Translations under genes and position numbers: made by a program | Part shown: positions 51,899-61,430 of the stretch, in pieces | How the letters are laid out: every line of letters begins with the position of its first letter | Numbering within the stretch: position 1 is the first letter of the stretch | The notes under the pieces: model-generated | The model's input: only the letters and a program-made list of their open reading frames with translations | What the model was told of the DNA's origin: nothing | Databases searched by the model: none | Origin: Paenibacillus hemerocallicola | GTDB lineage: Bacteria; Bacillota; Bacilli; Paenibacillales; NBRC-103111 | NCBI RefSeq assembly: GCF_006265175.1 | Contig: NZ_VDCQ01000012.1 | Coordinates: 95,388-159,387 of the forward strand | Length of the DNA: 64,000 bases | Direction: 5' to 3'

Positions 51899-53212
51899 AT
51901 GAGAAAGAAGTCGTTGGCGTCGTTTGGTTTGAGCATCATGGCATTGTCGGTCATTTCCGCATGCAGCGGAACGAAGGAACCGGAGGCAACGAAAGCGAAG
52001 GATGTGCCGGCGACCGCCGATACTCCCGTGAAAGTAAGCGCGGATCCGGTCACGTTGAAGTTCGCCATCAACTTCTCCTGGCTGAGCGAGGAGGAGCGGA
52101 ACAAATATATCGTCGAGCCGGTAAAGAAGAAATATCCGAATATTTCATTCGAATTTATTAATTTGACCGAGACTCCGCTAGACAAGATAGTAGCTACAGG
52201 CACGATACCCGACATCGTACAATCCGCATCGCCGATCATATATACGTTTACGGATCTGGGACTTGCGGATAACATCGAACCGTTTGTCAAATCGCATAAG
52301 TTCGATACGTCGAAAATCAACAAGCAGGGACTGGACGCCGTGAAAATCACGAGCGGAAATGATTACTTGATCGGGCTGCCGTGGACGATCTCGTTCAACG
52401 CGACGTACTATAACAGAGACATTTTCGACAAGTTCGGAGTCGGCTACCCGAAAGACGGCATGACATGGGATGAAATGAGAGACATGGCGCTCAAATTGAC
52501 CCGCAAGGACGGTCAGACCCAATACCGCGGACTTGAACCCGACGTGCCGAGCCGCATGGCATCCGTGCTTTCCCTCGGTTTTGTCGATACGAAGACGAAT
52601 AAGGCCACTCTCGATACGGAAGGCTGGAAACGGATTTTCGCTTATATGAAATCGGTGTACGATATACCGGGCAACGAAAATTACCGCTGGGTGCCAAGCG
52701 CTTTCGATCAATTTATTAAGGAGCGTACGCTCGCCATGTATCCGGGTCTGAACCACTTCCCGAACTTCAAAGGCGTAGAAGGAATCAATTGGGATATCGT
52801 GCAATACCCTCAATTCAAAGATAAGCCGAATACGGGAATGCAGGTGGATGAGTGGATTTTGCACATTACGAAGCAGAGTAAATTCAAGGATCAGGCGTTC
52901 CAGGTGATCTCGACGATTCTCTCGGATGACGTGCAAGCCGAAATGTCCCGAAACGCGCGTTTTCCGATCGTGTCAACGAAGGCGATCCAAGACGAATTCG
53001 GGAAAAATATTCCGTATTTGCAAGGCAAAAACCTGAAGTCGATTTTCTTGTCCCAGCCGGCGGCACCGGTTCCGCCTAGCAAGGATGGAGCTTACGGCCA
53101 AACCTTATCGCAGGAAGCGTTCAAGAAAGTTATGAAAGACGGCGTCGATATCAACTCGGCGTTGCGTGAAGCGGATGAGATGCTGAACAAAAAAATAGCG
53201 GAAAGCAAGTAA
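51899..53212 (+). CDS. ABC transporter substrate-binding lipoprotein (carbohydrate type)
   Basis: The product is 437 aa from ATG 51899 (AAGGGAGGAG upstream). Signal peptide with lipobox Cys22 (VISAC). Family-1 solute-binding features: VTLKFAINFSWLSEEERNKY, LPWTISFNATYYNRDIFDKFG, MTWDEMRDMALKL, and a C-terminal NSALREADEMLNKKIAESK. It binds a sugar or oligosaccharide outside the cell. No permease or ATPase lies nearby, so it works with subunits encoded elsewhere. It stands before a GntR regulator carrying the same kind of fold and a MupG-type hydrolase. A cre box lies in its leader. Confidence 0.9.
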   Translation: MRKKSLASFGLSIMALSVISACSGTKEPEATKAKDVPATADTPVKVSADPVTLKFAINFSWLSEEERNKYIVEPVKKKYPNISFEFINLTETPLDKIVATGTIPDIVQSASPIIYTFTDLGLADNIEPFVKSHKFDTSKINKQGLDAVKITSGNDYLIGLPWTISFNATYYNRDIFDKFGVGYPKDGMTWDEMRDMALKLTRKDGQTQYRGLEPDVPSRMASVLSLGFVDTKTNKATLDTEGWKRIFAYMKSVYDIPGNENYRWVPSAFDQFIKERTLAMYPGLNHFPNFKGVEGINWDIVQYPQFKDKPNTGMQVDEWILHITKQSKFKDQAFQVISTILSDDVQAEMSRNARFPIVSTKAIQDEFGKNIPYLQGKNLKSIFLSQPAAPVPPSKDGAYGQTLSQEAFKKVMKDGVDINSALREADEMLNKKIAESK

Positions 53213-53354
53213 TCCGTGCTGTTTCGTGAGCACGAATCATCCGGATGGCGGCCTTGCTGCCGCGTGCGAGTGCGTTGTTGTCCGGCAATCGCGCTCATGG
53301 TATGATTATTCTGTTAGAAAGTTACATCTGGTACGGCAATCTGGAGGACACGAT

Positions 53355-54743
53355 ATGGAAGACCGCACCGACCGCAAAACGTTTCGATCCCGTCTGGACG
53401 AGCTCGTTCATACGCTGCGGGAAGAAATCGTCTCCGGCCATCGAATTCCCGGCGAATTTCTGCCTTCCGAACGAGAATTTTCCAAACAGTATCAATTGAG
53501 CAATCTTACGGTCCGCAAAGGACTGGAATTGCTTGTCGCCGAAGGGTTGATATACAAAATTCCCAGAGTCGGCAATAAAGTGATCGGACCGGCCCGCGCA
53601 AGCGGGCCGGTTCGGCTGCAATTCGGCTATTATACGTCGATCCCGAGGGAGACGGGAATCGATAGGCTATTGGCCCGATTTCGGGAAATGAATCCGGACA
53701 TAGAGGTGCAGGCGGTTCCGTTTACGAATGAAAGTCCCGATATTGTCAAGCAGTATTTGGACAACGGGATGTTTGACGTCATCACCTTGAACAACAACCA
53801 TTTCTATACTTATTTGGAGCAGGATTGGACGGACGCTCTGGAGCCGCAACAGCCGGATCCGGATATTTATCCTTTCCTGACGGACAGCTTCAAGCACGGC
53901 GACAAGCTGCTTGTCCAGCCTTTTATATACTCGCCGGTCATCCTGTGCTACAACCGGGAGCATTTCCGCGACAACCGCATTCCCGAACCGGACGGCGGCT
54001 GGAGCTGGGAGCGCATGTTCGATATCGCTTCGCAATTGGCCATTCCGGGCGAACGTCTGGGCTTCTACTACCATTTCCTTTCGGCCAATCGATGGTCGGT
54101 CTTTCTTCTGCAGCGCGGAGGCGCATTCGAAAAAGAAGCGAACGGGCGTATCCGGCTATCCGGCACGGGCATGATGGAAGCGTTCCGTTTTTGCCGCGAC
54201 GTGCAGGAGCACTTTCCGATATTGTCCGAGAACATCTCCAACGGGGATGCCGAGCAATTGTTTATTCAAGGGAAGGCGTCCGTCATTATGACGAGTTATT
54301 TCCATCTTAACTTTTTGCAAGACAAGCCGGTTCAGTTCGATATTTCTCCGGTGCCCCATTTCGGCCGGCCGGCGACGTTGCTCATGAACATCGGGCTCGC
54401 CGTGAACCGCGGCTCCCGGCAAAAAGAAGCGGCGATGAAGCTTGTCCGCTTCCTGACGTCCGAGACGTCCCAGCTGTCGATACGTCGACAAACGTACAGT
54501 ATTCCGGCATTGAAGCCGGCTGCCGAATGGGTCGGCGACGAAAACATGTACAGGCCGTCCCGATTCTCGCTATTCAGGGAAATGATCGCGTCGTTCCATC
54601 CGTTCACGGATCTCGGTATCGGGGATAAGAAGTTCAGGACGATCGAGCGGGAGGTCAAGCTGTATTGGGCGGGGCTGGAGAGCGAGGAAAGCTTCTGCAG
54701 CCGGCTGGAGCTGCTGTTGTCTCCATCCGAAGAAACGCTCTGA
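53355..54743 (+). CDS. GntR-type regulator fused to a solute-binding-protein domain
   Basis: The product is 462 aa from ATG 53355 (CTGGAGG 8 nt upstream). Residues ~12-78 form the GntR winged helix (LREEIVSGHRIPGEFLPSEREFSKQY, NLTVRKGLELLVAEGLI, PRVGNKV). Residues ~86-455 resemble a family-1 extracellular solute-binding protein (MNPDIEVQAVPFTNESPDIV, YNREHFRDNRIPEPDGGWSWERMFDIAS, FIQGKASVIMTSYF, KEAAMKLVRFLTSE). There is no signal peptide, so the binding domain acts as a cytoplasmic ligand sensor. YNRxxF and WxxM segments match the neighbouring lipoprotein, suggesting that one was copied from such a protein. It probably controls the adjacent genes. Confidence 0.85.
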   Translation: MEDRTDRKTFRSRLDELVHTLREEIVSGHRIPGEFLPSEREFSKQYQLSNLTVRKGLELLVAEGLIYKIPRVGNKVIGPARASGPVRLQFGYYTSIPRETGIDRLLARFREMNPDIEVQAVPFTNESPDIVKQYLDNGMFDVITLNNNHFYTYLEQDWTDALEPQQPDPDIYPFLTDSFKHGDKLLVQPFIYSPVILCYNREHFRDNRIPEPDGGWSWERMFDIASQLAIPGERLGFYYHFLSANRWSVFLLQRGGAFEKEANGRIRLSGTGMMEAFRFCRDVQEHFPILSENISNGDAEQLFIQGKASVIMTSYFHLNFLQDKPVQFDISPVPHFGRPATLLMNIGLAVNRGSRQKEAAMKLVRFLTSETSQLSIRRQTYSIPALKPAAEWVGDENMYRPSRFSLFREMIASFHPFTDLGIGDKKFRTIEREVKLYWAGLESEESFCSRLELLLSPSEETL

Positions 54744-54785
54744 CGGGCTTTGCGAGGTCAAATCATACCCTTTCGAGGTGAGGAT

Positions 54786-55871
54786 ATGCTTGGAATTTCC
54801 GTTTATACGAACGACGAATTCTCTCTGGAGTCCAATTTGGCCTATGTGGAGACGGCAGCGAAGCTGGGATACCGTCGAGTCTTTACATCGCTCCATTTGC
54901 CGGAAGTAGACTTTCGGACGAAATGGGCGGAGATGGAACGGCTTTGCCGCCGCGTGAACGAGCTTGGAATGGAGATGACGGCGGATATTTCACCAACCAC
55001 GATGAAGGTAGCGGGCGCTTCCGTGCATGACTTGTCTCCGTTTCGCCGACTCGGACTCGCCGCGCTTCGGATCGATTACGGATTTCCATATGAGGAGATT
55101 GCCGCCATGTCGGGCAACGAGCATGGGCTTGAGCTTGTCCTGAATGCGAGCACGATAAGCATGGCTCAGTTGGCGGAGCTCAAAGCCCGCCATACGGATT
55201 TTTCGAGAATGAGCGCCTGCCATAACTTCTACCCGAGAGCCTATACCGGACTTACGGCGAATCAGGCGGCGAATCAAGCCCGAATCGTCTCGGAATACGG
55301 CTTGAAGCTGTCTGCGTTCGTTCCTTCCCTGCAGGGCAGAAGAGGGCCGATCCATGAAGGATTGCCAACGATAGAGAAGCACCGGACGATGTCGCCTTCA
55401 GTATCGGCCCAATTTTTACTCCACTCGGGCTTGGCCGATGCCGTATACTTCGGGGACGCCTATGCATCCGACGATGAGCTTGGACAATTAATCGGGATAG
55501 ACCCGGAGATTATAGAGCTGGGGATTGTTCCGGAGGACGGCATTTCGGACGAGGAGCGGAGCATCCTGTTCTCCGGCGTTCATACGAATCGGCCGGACGC
55601 CCCCGACTATGTCATTCGTTCCTCGGGATCGCGCAGATTCGCTACTGTCGGGGCTCCCCTTGCCGCCGACCGGTGCAAGGAGCGGAGCAAGTACAGCGTC
55701 ACGATTGACAATGCCGGCTACAAGCGGTACTCCGGCGAGCTGCAAATATGTTTGACCGACATACCGCAGGACGCCAGAGTCAACGTCGTAGGCACCGTAT
55801 GGGGAGACAGCCGCGAGCTGGTCGAACTGATTACGGGAGGCAAGAAATTCGCGTTCAAGATTTATCGATAG
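54786..55871 (+). CDS. MupG-type (DUF871) 6-phospho-N-acetylmuramidase-like protein
   Basis: The product is 361 aa from ATG 54786 (TTTCGAGGTGAGG upstream). The N-terminal TIM barrel (LGISVYTNDEFSLESNLAYVETAAKLGYRRVFTSLHLPE) with ADISPTTM and LRIDYGFP, and the small C-terminal beta domain (VTIDNAGYKRYSGELQICL), match the DUF871 family. MupG of Staphylococcus aureus splits MurNAc-6-phosphate-GlcNAc in peptidoglycan recycling. Here the neighbours are ABC-type, not a PTS, so the substrate may differ. The 3' end overlaps the convergent xerS gene by 17 bp. Confidence 0.85.
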   Translation: MLGISVYTNDEFSLESNLAYVETAAKLGYRRVFTSLHLPEVDFRTKWAEMERLCRRVNELGMEMTADISPTTMKVAGASVHDLSPFRRLGLAALRIDYGFPYEEIAAMSGNEHGLELVLNASTISMAQLAELKARHTDFSRMSACHNFYPRAYTGLTANQAANQARIVSEYGLKLSAFVPSLQGRRGPIHEGLPTIEKHRTMSPSVSAQFLLHSGLADAVYFGDAYASDDELGQLIGIDPEIIELGIVPEDGISDEERSILFSGVHTNRPDAPDYVIRSSGSRRFATVGAPLAADRCKERSKYSVTIDNAGYKRYSGELQICLTDIPQDARVNVVGTVWGDSRELVELITGGKKFAFKIYR

Positions 55872-56934
55872 CTTCCGCCATCGTTTTGTCCGTCAGATGG
55901 GCATAGATTTGCGTCGTTTCTGGCGAGGCGTGACCGAGTTGATCCTGCGTTTTGTACAGATCGTTTCTTAAATAATAGTCGGTTGCGAACGAGTGCCGGA
56001 GCTTATGGACGGACAAATAAGGCTTCCCGAAATATTTCGCGTACTTGATCACCATCTCTTGGATAGCCCGTTTGGTCATTCTTTTGCCTTCTTTCGAACC
56101 GTTGGCGACGGCGAGAAACAAGGCTTTTTCCCTTTTGTCCGGATTATAGCGGAGCTGGCGTATTTCCAAATAAGCAGTCAGCTCGGAGATCGCTTCCTGT
56201 CTGAAGTAAACCGGGGTTTTGAACGTCTCGTCGTTTTTCCCTTTTCGGTATACGTATAGAAGCTTCTTCTTCAAATCCATATCCTCGATATTGAGGTTGA
56301 CGACCTCGGATACGCGCAATCCGGAGTTCAGAATGAGACTGATCAAGCATACGTCGCGGATTTTATTCAGCTCGTAGGAATATAGCGCTTGCTTGTTTCT
56401 GGATACGGTATGGGGATAACCCGTCTTTACGTAATCGATAAACTCCACGAGTTCCGATTCCTGCAGCAGCTTGCCTTCGAGCTTGGCGGCCGTATCCTTC
56501 GGCTTGTGCGTCCGTTTGATTTCGACCTTGGCCATGACGTTCCGCTTCAGCAAAGGATAGAAGTCGTCGTCCTCGGCGATTTGGCTCAAATAATGGAACA
56601 ACGAGCGGAGGGAGGACAGCTTTCTGGAAATCGTCGTCTTCGTATTCGCCTGGTCTTTTTTCGTAGCCAGAAACATTTTGTATGTATCTATATTTTCCAT
56701 CCTCAGCTTCTCGAGCACTTCTATCGGAATGTCCTTGATCGAGGGGGCATCGCTTATCCCTTCGGCCAGCAGCCAGGAGAAGAACGTATCGTAGTCGCGC
56801 GCATACTCCAGCAACGAGGAGGGGGACAGATCCGGCAGTTTGTAATTAATGAATTTCTCGACATACCACGGCATCGAAGGGATTTTTTTGTCCAATTCTT
56901 GACGGTCTTTTTGCTTTAAAACGTTCAACGGCAA
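55855..56934 (-). CDS. xerS: Tyrosine recombinase, XerS type
   Basis: The product is 359 aa from ATG 56934 on the minus strand (GAGGTGATTGCC upstream). The N-terminal SAM-like domain (~15-130) is followed by the catalytic domain, with Arg in LNSGLRVSEVVNL, Lys in YRKGKNDE, His-x-x-Arg in VHKLRHSFAT, His in LGHASPETTQIYAHL and the nucleophile Tyr in IYAHL. Length and the N-terminal sequence fit the single-recombinase XerS group that resolves chromosome dimers. A palindrome suitable as a dif-like site lies 40 bp upstream. Confidence 0.88.
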   Translation of the reverse strand: MPLNVLKQKDRQELDKKIPSMPWYVEKFINYKLPDLSPSSLLEYARDYDTFFSWLLAEGISDAPSIKDIPIEVLEKLRMENIDTYKMFLATKKDQANTKTTISRKLSSLRSLFHYLSQIAEDDDFYPLLKRNVMAKVEIKRTHKPKDTAAKLEGKLLQESELVEFIDYVKTGYPHTVSRNKQALYSYELNKIRDVCLISLILNSGLRVSEVVNLNIEDMDLKKKLLYVYRKGKNDETFKTPVYFRQEAISELTAYLEIRQLRYNPDKREKALFLAVANGSKEGKRMTKRAIQEMVIKYAKYFGKPYLSVHKLRHSFATDYYLRNDLYKTQDQLGHASPETTQIYAHLTDKTMAEAIDKS

Positions 56935-56954
56935 TCACCTCGATAGGAGTGAGT

Positions 56955-57012
56955 CGGAGTTTGCTTGCATAAAAGTTTATGTTACCAACATAAACGGCAT
57001 AGCCGAACTCCG
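56955..57012. promoter_or_regulatory. Nested palindrome upstream of xerS (candidate dif-like site)
   Basis: Inner arms GTTTATGTT (56975-56983) and AACATAAAC (56987-56995) flank ACC; outer arms CGGAGTT (56955-56961) and AACTCCG (57006-57012) flank this. In streptococci and lactococci the XerS target difSL lies directly upstream of xerS. The rest of the 359-bp gap (56935-57293) shows no gene. Confidence 0.45.
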
Positions 57013-57293
57013 CAATCATTATTACCCGATCTATGCGTAACGAACTCTACCAACTACTATACCCGATTTTGTCCAAGATAGCTCGTTAAGATATGGTTGG
57101 TTCGGAGCGGAATGCTTGCTTTACATACCCCGGCCCCGCACCGCCATCGCATCCATGCGGAAAGTCATTTAATCCATGTATTGAAATAACATCATCTATT
57201 TCATCGCGAATAGGGCATGTGATATGCTGGTGGACGGATGGAAGTGCATCCACATCTTAGCGGCGATTCACGGACTGGAAAGGAATGATCCGC

Positions 57294-59159
57294 TTGGCGA
57301 AAATGCGGGCAGAAGAGGAGCGCGACCCGGAAGACGCGCGGCGGGGACAAGGACGGAACCGGGGGCGAAGACGGGATCCGGATGACGATTGGGAGCGGGA
57401 ATACGAGCGGGATCCTGCGAAGAACGGAGCCTACTATTTCCGGATTTACATGTGGCTGCTGACGTATCTCAAGCCGTACAAATGGCAAATGGTATTGTTT
57501 ATCGTCTGCGGACTGTTCATCTCGCTATCGCAAATGAGTATATTCCGGGTGCTGCAGCATATCATCGACGATGTCGTCATGGCGGGGAACGCGGATAAAT
57601 TCAAAGTCATCGTCGGCGTCCTCGTGTTGATCTTATTGTGCATGTTTACCGCGATGGCGGCGAACAATTTGCTGTCCCGGCTCATCAGGGAAAAGGCGTC
57701 CCGGGATTTGCAGTTCGATTGCATCAAGCAGCTGAGGCGGCTCAGCTTCTCTTATTACGAGAGTCATGCCGTCGGGGAAACGCTGTCGCTGCTCAATAGC
57801 GACGTACAGGCCGTGCAAGGCATCTACCAAAGGCATTTTCCGAACCTGATCAACAATGCGCTGTTATTGTTCGTCGCCTTCGCTTTCGTGCTGCACATGA
57901 ACGCGGAGCTGACGCTCGTGACGCTGCCCTGCTTTTTGCTGTACTATATGGCGGGTCCGTATTTGACCAAGAAGACGTCGTTCTGGGGCAAAATCGCCAG
58001 AGACCGTAGAACCGACTGGAACCGCAAAATATACGAAAGCATTACGGGACTTACGGAAATGCGGGCGCACCGCAGCGAATCGTGGGACCTCGAACGGTTC
58101 GAGCGCAAGCACGAGAGCTATAACGAGAGCCAAAGGAAGCAGTTCATCTACCGGGGACTCCGGGCGCTGGCCAGGCAGCTGTCCTCGTTCGCTGGCATGC
58201 TGGTCATGTTCGTTTACGGCGCCTATTTGAACCGCAACGGCGCTTTGACGGTCGGCGAATTCGTCGCCTTTACAATGTATTACCAGATGCTGAACCGCCA
58301 ATCGTCGCAGCTCGTCTCCATTTTCATGGATCAAAGCCTGCTGCTTCATCAAGGGGAGAAGCTGAAAGAATTCATGGGGCTGAAGCCGGCGGTAACGGAA
58401 GCGGCGCAGCCGACCATACTGCCGCGGGTTAACGGGAGCCTGAGCTTCCGCAACGTACGGTTCGGCTACGGAGGACCGGATATTTTATACGGCTTTACGC
58501 TCGATATACAAGCGGGCGAACGCATCGCATTGGTCGGGACGAGCGGGAACGGCAAATCGACGATATTGAAGCTTGTCGACCGATTTTACGATCCGACGGA
58601 TGGCGAGATCCGGCTTGACGGCGTACCGATGAAGCAGCTGGCGCTGGATCAGCTGCGCGATTCGATCGGCATCGTATTCCAGGAAATCTATTTATTCGGC
58701 ACGACGATACGGGAGAATATACGTTTCGGCTATCCGGACGCTACGGACAAACAAGTCGAGGATGCGGCCATGGCGGCGAATGCCCACGAATTTATTATGG
58801 CGCTTCCCGACGGATACGAGACTAATGTGGGGGAGCGGGGCGTGAAGCTGTCCGGAGGTCAGCGGCAGCGGATATCGATTGCGAGACTGTTTATTAAAAA
58901 CCCGCGCATCGTGCTGCTGGACGAGGCTACCTCCGCACTCGACAACGTAAGCGAGCGGGAGGTTTTGAAAGCGCTTGAGCGGCTGATGAAGGGCCGCACA
59001 ACGATCACCGTCGCGCATAGGCTGTCGACCGTACGCGATTATGACCGGATCATCGTCGTGAAGGACGGCAAAGTAGCGGAGGCCGGAAACTATCGGGAGC
59101 TCATTGAGCGGCGAGGGTGGTTGTACGAGCTGGAAGGCGACCTTGTCGTCGGCGGATAA
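57294..59159 (+). CDS. ABC exporter half-transporter (first of pair)
   Basis: The product is about 621 aa from TTG 57294; ATG 57285 lies too close to GGAAAGGA. The first 50 residues are highly charged (EEERDPEDARRGQGRNRGRR). The exporter membrane domain has six helices (~60-330). The ATPase domain has Walker A VGTSGNGKST, Q-loop VFQEIYLFG, signature LSGGQRQRISIAR, Walker B VLLDEATSALD and H-loop TVAHRLSTV, all intact. With the following gene it forms a heterodimeric multidrug- or lipid-type exporter like YfiB/YfiC. The substrate is unknown. Confidence 0.92.
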   Translation: MAKMRAEEERDPEDARRGQGRNRGRRRDPDDDWEREYERDPAKNGAYYFRIYMWLLTYLKPYKWQMVLFIVCGLFISLSQMSIFRVLQHIIDDVVMAGNADKFKVIVGVLVLILLCMFTAMAANNLLSRLIREKASRDLQFDCIKQLRRLSFSYYESHAVGETLSLLNSDVQAVQGIYQRHFPNLINNALLLFVAFAFVLHMNAELTLVTLPCFLLYYMAGPYLTKKTSFWGKIARDRRTDWNRKIYESITGLTEMRAHRSESWDLERFERKHESYNESQRKQFIYRGLRALARQLSSFAGMLVMFVYGAYLNRNGALTVGEFVAFTMYYQMLNRQSSQLVSIFMDQSLLLHQGEKLKEFMGLKPAVTEAAQPTILPRVNGSLSFRNVRFGYGGPDILYGFTLDIQAGERIALVGTSGNGKSTILKLVDRFYDPTDGEIRLDGVPMKQLALDQLRDSIGIVFQEIYLFGTTIRENIRFGYPDATDKQVEDAAMAANAHEFIMALPDGYETNVGERGVKLSGGQRQRISIARLFIKNPRIVLLDEATSALDNVSEREVLKALERLMKGRTTITVAHRLSTVRDYDRIIVVKDGKVAEAGNYRELIERRGWLYELEGDLVVGG

Positions 59160-59178
59160 GGCGAAAGAGAGGTATGCG

Positions 59179-60915
59179 ATGAAGACGATCCGATGGATTT
59201 GGGTATACGTGAGCAAGGCGCGATGGGCGATCGGGCTGAGCATGCTCGTGCTCGTACTGGGCCAGTCCGCTCAAATTATGGCGCAAGGCTCGCAAAAGTT
59301 TTTGATCGACGACGTTCTCGTGGGCAAGCATTACGACAAGCTGAAATGGGTGCTGCTGTACTTCACGCTTACTTATTTAACCTCGTACGTGCTGAACTGG
59401 TGGGGCAGATATTTGACCCGCATGAACGGACTATGCCTCCATAAGCATATGGGCAGCAGTCTGATGTCCGTCATCCAGCGAACTCCGGTCTCTTCGATCC
59501 AGAGCGGCCGTACAGCCAAGTGGGTGCAATATTTCACCAGCGATATCCAGCAAGTGTCCACGTTCGTCACGGACGAATTGCCGAGAGGGATTCAGCAATT
59601 GGGCGGCACGCTGCTGCTTATCGCGATTATCGGCTGGAACAGTCCGGTAGTGCTGGGCATCGTAACGGTCTTCAGCGTGCTGTACATCGCCATCGGCCGA
59701 TATTTTGCGCCGATCATGCGCAAGCAGGTGAGAGAGATGCAGGAGAAGCGGGGCGAGCTGCTTACGAAAATCGAAGAAGGGATTTCCTCCACGCGGGAAG
59801 TCATCGCCTTCAACCGGATGGCTTGGGAGGAGAAAAGCTTCCGCGGCACGTTCGCGATCTTCTTCGATAGAGTGATGCAGAACGGAAAGCTTGCGAATTC
59901 TCAACTGCTGCTAAGCAATTCCGTGCAATGGATCGGCCGGATGGCCGTTCTCGTTTTCGGCGGCTACTCGGTCATTAAGGGCAATGTGTCGATCGGGGCG
60001 TTCGTCATCGTGTATCAGTACTCGAACCAATTGTTTACGAATTACCAGACCGTATTCAATTTCGCGATGAACATGTCCGGGCAGCTGGCGTACTCGGACC
60101 GGGTGAAGGAGCTGTTCGAGCAGGAGAAAATAGGGGAAGGCACCAGAGAGCTGCGTGCCCCCGTGAAGAGCATCGAATTCGAGAGCGTGACGTTTGCTTA
60201 TCCGGGTACGGAGCGCCATGTGTTGAATGACCTGGATTTGTCGCTGCCGACAGGTAGGAAGCTGGCTATCGTCGGCGCCAGCGGAGGAGGGAAATCGACG
60301 ATTACGCAGCTGCTGCTGCGGTTTTTCGAGCCGTCGTCCGGCTGTATCCGTATAAACGGCATCCCGCTGTCCGACATTCGGATGACGGATTGGATGGGGA
60401 AATTGTCCGTCGTCTTCCAGGAGCCTTTCCTGCTCCCCGATACGATCCGCAACAATTTGATGCTCGGCCGTGTCGGCATTACCGATGAGCAGATGATCGA
60501 CGCTTGCAGGAGCGCGCAAATCCATGATTTTATCGAGTCGCTGGAGCAAGGCTACGATACCGTCGTCGGCGAGCGCGGCTACACGCTGTCCGGCGGCCAA
60601 AGGCAGCGCGTCGCGATCGCAAGGGCGATGATGGGCGATCCCGAGCTGATGATTATGGACGAAGCCACATCGGCGCTCGATATGGAAACCGAGCAGAAGC
60701 TGCAGGAAAATCTGGATAAGCGCAGAGCGGGCAAAACGACGATCGTCATTGCCCACCGGCTGTCGACGATCCGCAACGCCGATTTGATTCTGGTTATGCA
60801 CCAAGGCAGGCTCGTGGAGCAAGGGACCCATGAAGAGCTGATGGCGAAGGACGAGGCGTATCGGAGGCTCGTCTCCACGATGAGCGAGAACGGGGCGGGA
60901 TCGATCGGGGCATGA
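59179..60915 (+). CDS. ABC exporter half-transporter (second of pair)
   Basis: The product is 578 aa from ATG 59179 (GAGAGG 6 nt upstream); the frame is open before but overlaps the first gene. Six helices (~15-300) precede the ATPase domain: Walker A VGASGGGKST, Q-loop VFQEPFLLP, signature LSGGQRQRVAIARAM, Walker B LMIMDEATSALD, H-loop VIAHRLSTI. Both partners keep canonical catalytic residues, unlike many heterodimeric exporters, where one site is degenerate. It is 19 bp after the first subunit and has a strong terminator. Confidence 0.92.
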   Translation: MKTIRWIWVYVSKARWAIGLSMLVLVLGQSAQIMAQGSQKFLIDDVLVGKHYDKLKWVLLYFTLTYLTSYVLNWWGRYLTRMNGLCLHKHMGSSLMSVIQRTPVSSIQSGRTAKWVQYFTSDIQQVSTFVTDELPRGIQQLGGTLLLIAIIGWNSPVVLGIVTVFSVLYIAIGRYFAPIMRKQVREMQEKRGELLTKIEEGISSTREVIAFNRMAWEEKSFRGTFAIFFDRVMQNGKLANSQLLLSNSVQWIGRMAVLVFGGYSVIKGNVSIGAFVIVYQYSNQLFTNYQTVFNFAMNMSGQLAYSDRVKELFEQEKIGEGTRELRAPVKSIEFESVTFAYPGTERHVLNDLDLSLPTGRKLAIVGASGGGKSTITQLLLRFFEPSSGCIRINGIPLSDIRMTDWMGKLSVVFQEPFLLPDTIRNNLMLGRVGITDEQMIDACRSAQIHDFIESLEQGYDTVVGERGYTLSGGQRQRVAIARAMMGDPELMIMDEATSALDMETEQKLQENLDKRRAGKTTIVIAHRLSTIRNADLILVMHQGRLVEQGTHEELMAKDEAYRRLVSTMSENGAGSIGA

Positions 60916-60990
60916 GAGGCTTGGCTCAGGGGGGGAGGATGGCCCGTATCCTCTCGCCCGGTAAGTCGGTGCGGCGAGCTTCATTCATAC

Positions 60991-61035
60991 AAAGAAGCAA
61001 ACTTTTGTCCATGGGACAGCAGTTTGCTTCTTTTT
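60991..61035 (+). terminator. Strong terminator of the ABC exporter operon
   Basis: AAAGAAGCAAACT pairs with AGTTTGCTTCTTT; inside it TGTCC pairs with GGACA. A TTTTT tail follows. The four-palindrome element begins right after it. Confidence 0.85.
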
Positions 61036-61320
61036 CCTGCCGCAGCATAATTCGCACATGGAAGTGTCAGCATCGCATGATCGGTGAAAACTTGCCGCCA
61101 TTCCCGACACTTACGGCCGCTTGAATCCAACAAATAGCGGAACTGGCTTACGTTATTGACCCGAATACGAGCGCCCAGGGCAAAATAACGGAATACCGTT
61201 CCTCTATATCGCGGTTCACGGTCATTTTCACCTCGAAAATTCGAATTAACGGAAAACAATGACTTTATAATGAAGAGTGCAATGAAATTCGGGACAATAA
61301 CGGAATTTTGTACCGTTATT
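61036..61320. repeat. Four-palindrome intergenic element, copy 3 (inverted)
   Basis: Palindromic units start at 61133, 61184, 61244 and 61296 (steps 51, 60 and 52 bp). The clearest are AATAGCGGAACT... (61133-61157) and AATAACGGAA...CCGTTATT (61296-61320). The flank 61036-61132 contains CGCATGATCGGTGAAAA and CAGCATAATTCGC, the complement of the 51.5 kb copy. The rest of the gap to 61430 shows no gene. Confidence 0.75.
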
Positions 61321-61430
61321 TACAGGCAACGTGCTGCTCACGCCCGCCATAAGCGGCTTATGCGGTCGCCGTTTCTTTGTCGGCCTGGTCCCGCGATTAT
61401 GTGGAAAATGCGGATATGGCTTTCGGATAT

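Noticed and set aside
55855..56934. Integrase of a mobile element
   Set aside because: Length and N-terminal sequence fit the housekeeping XerS group, and no attachment sites, tRNA or phage genes flank it.
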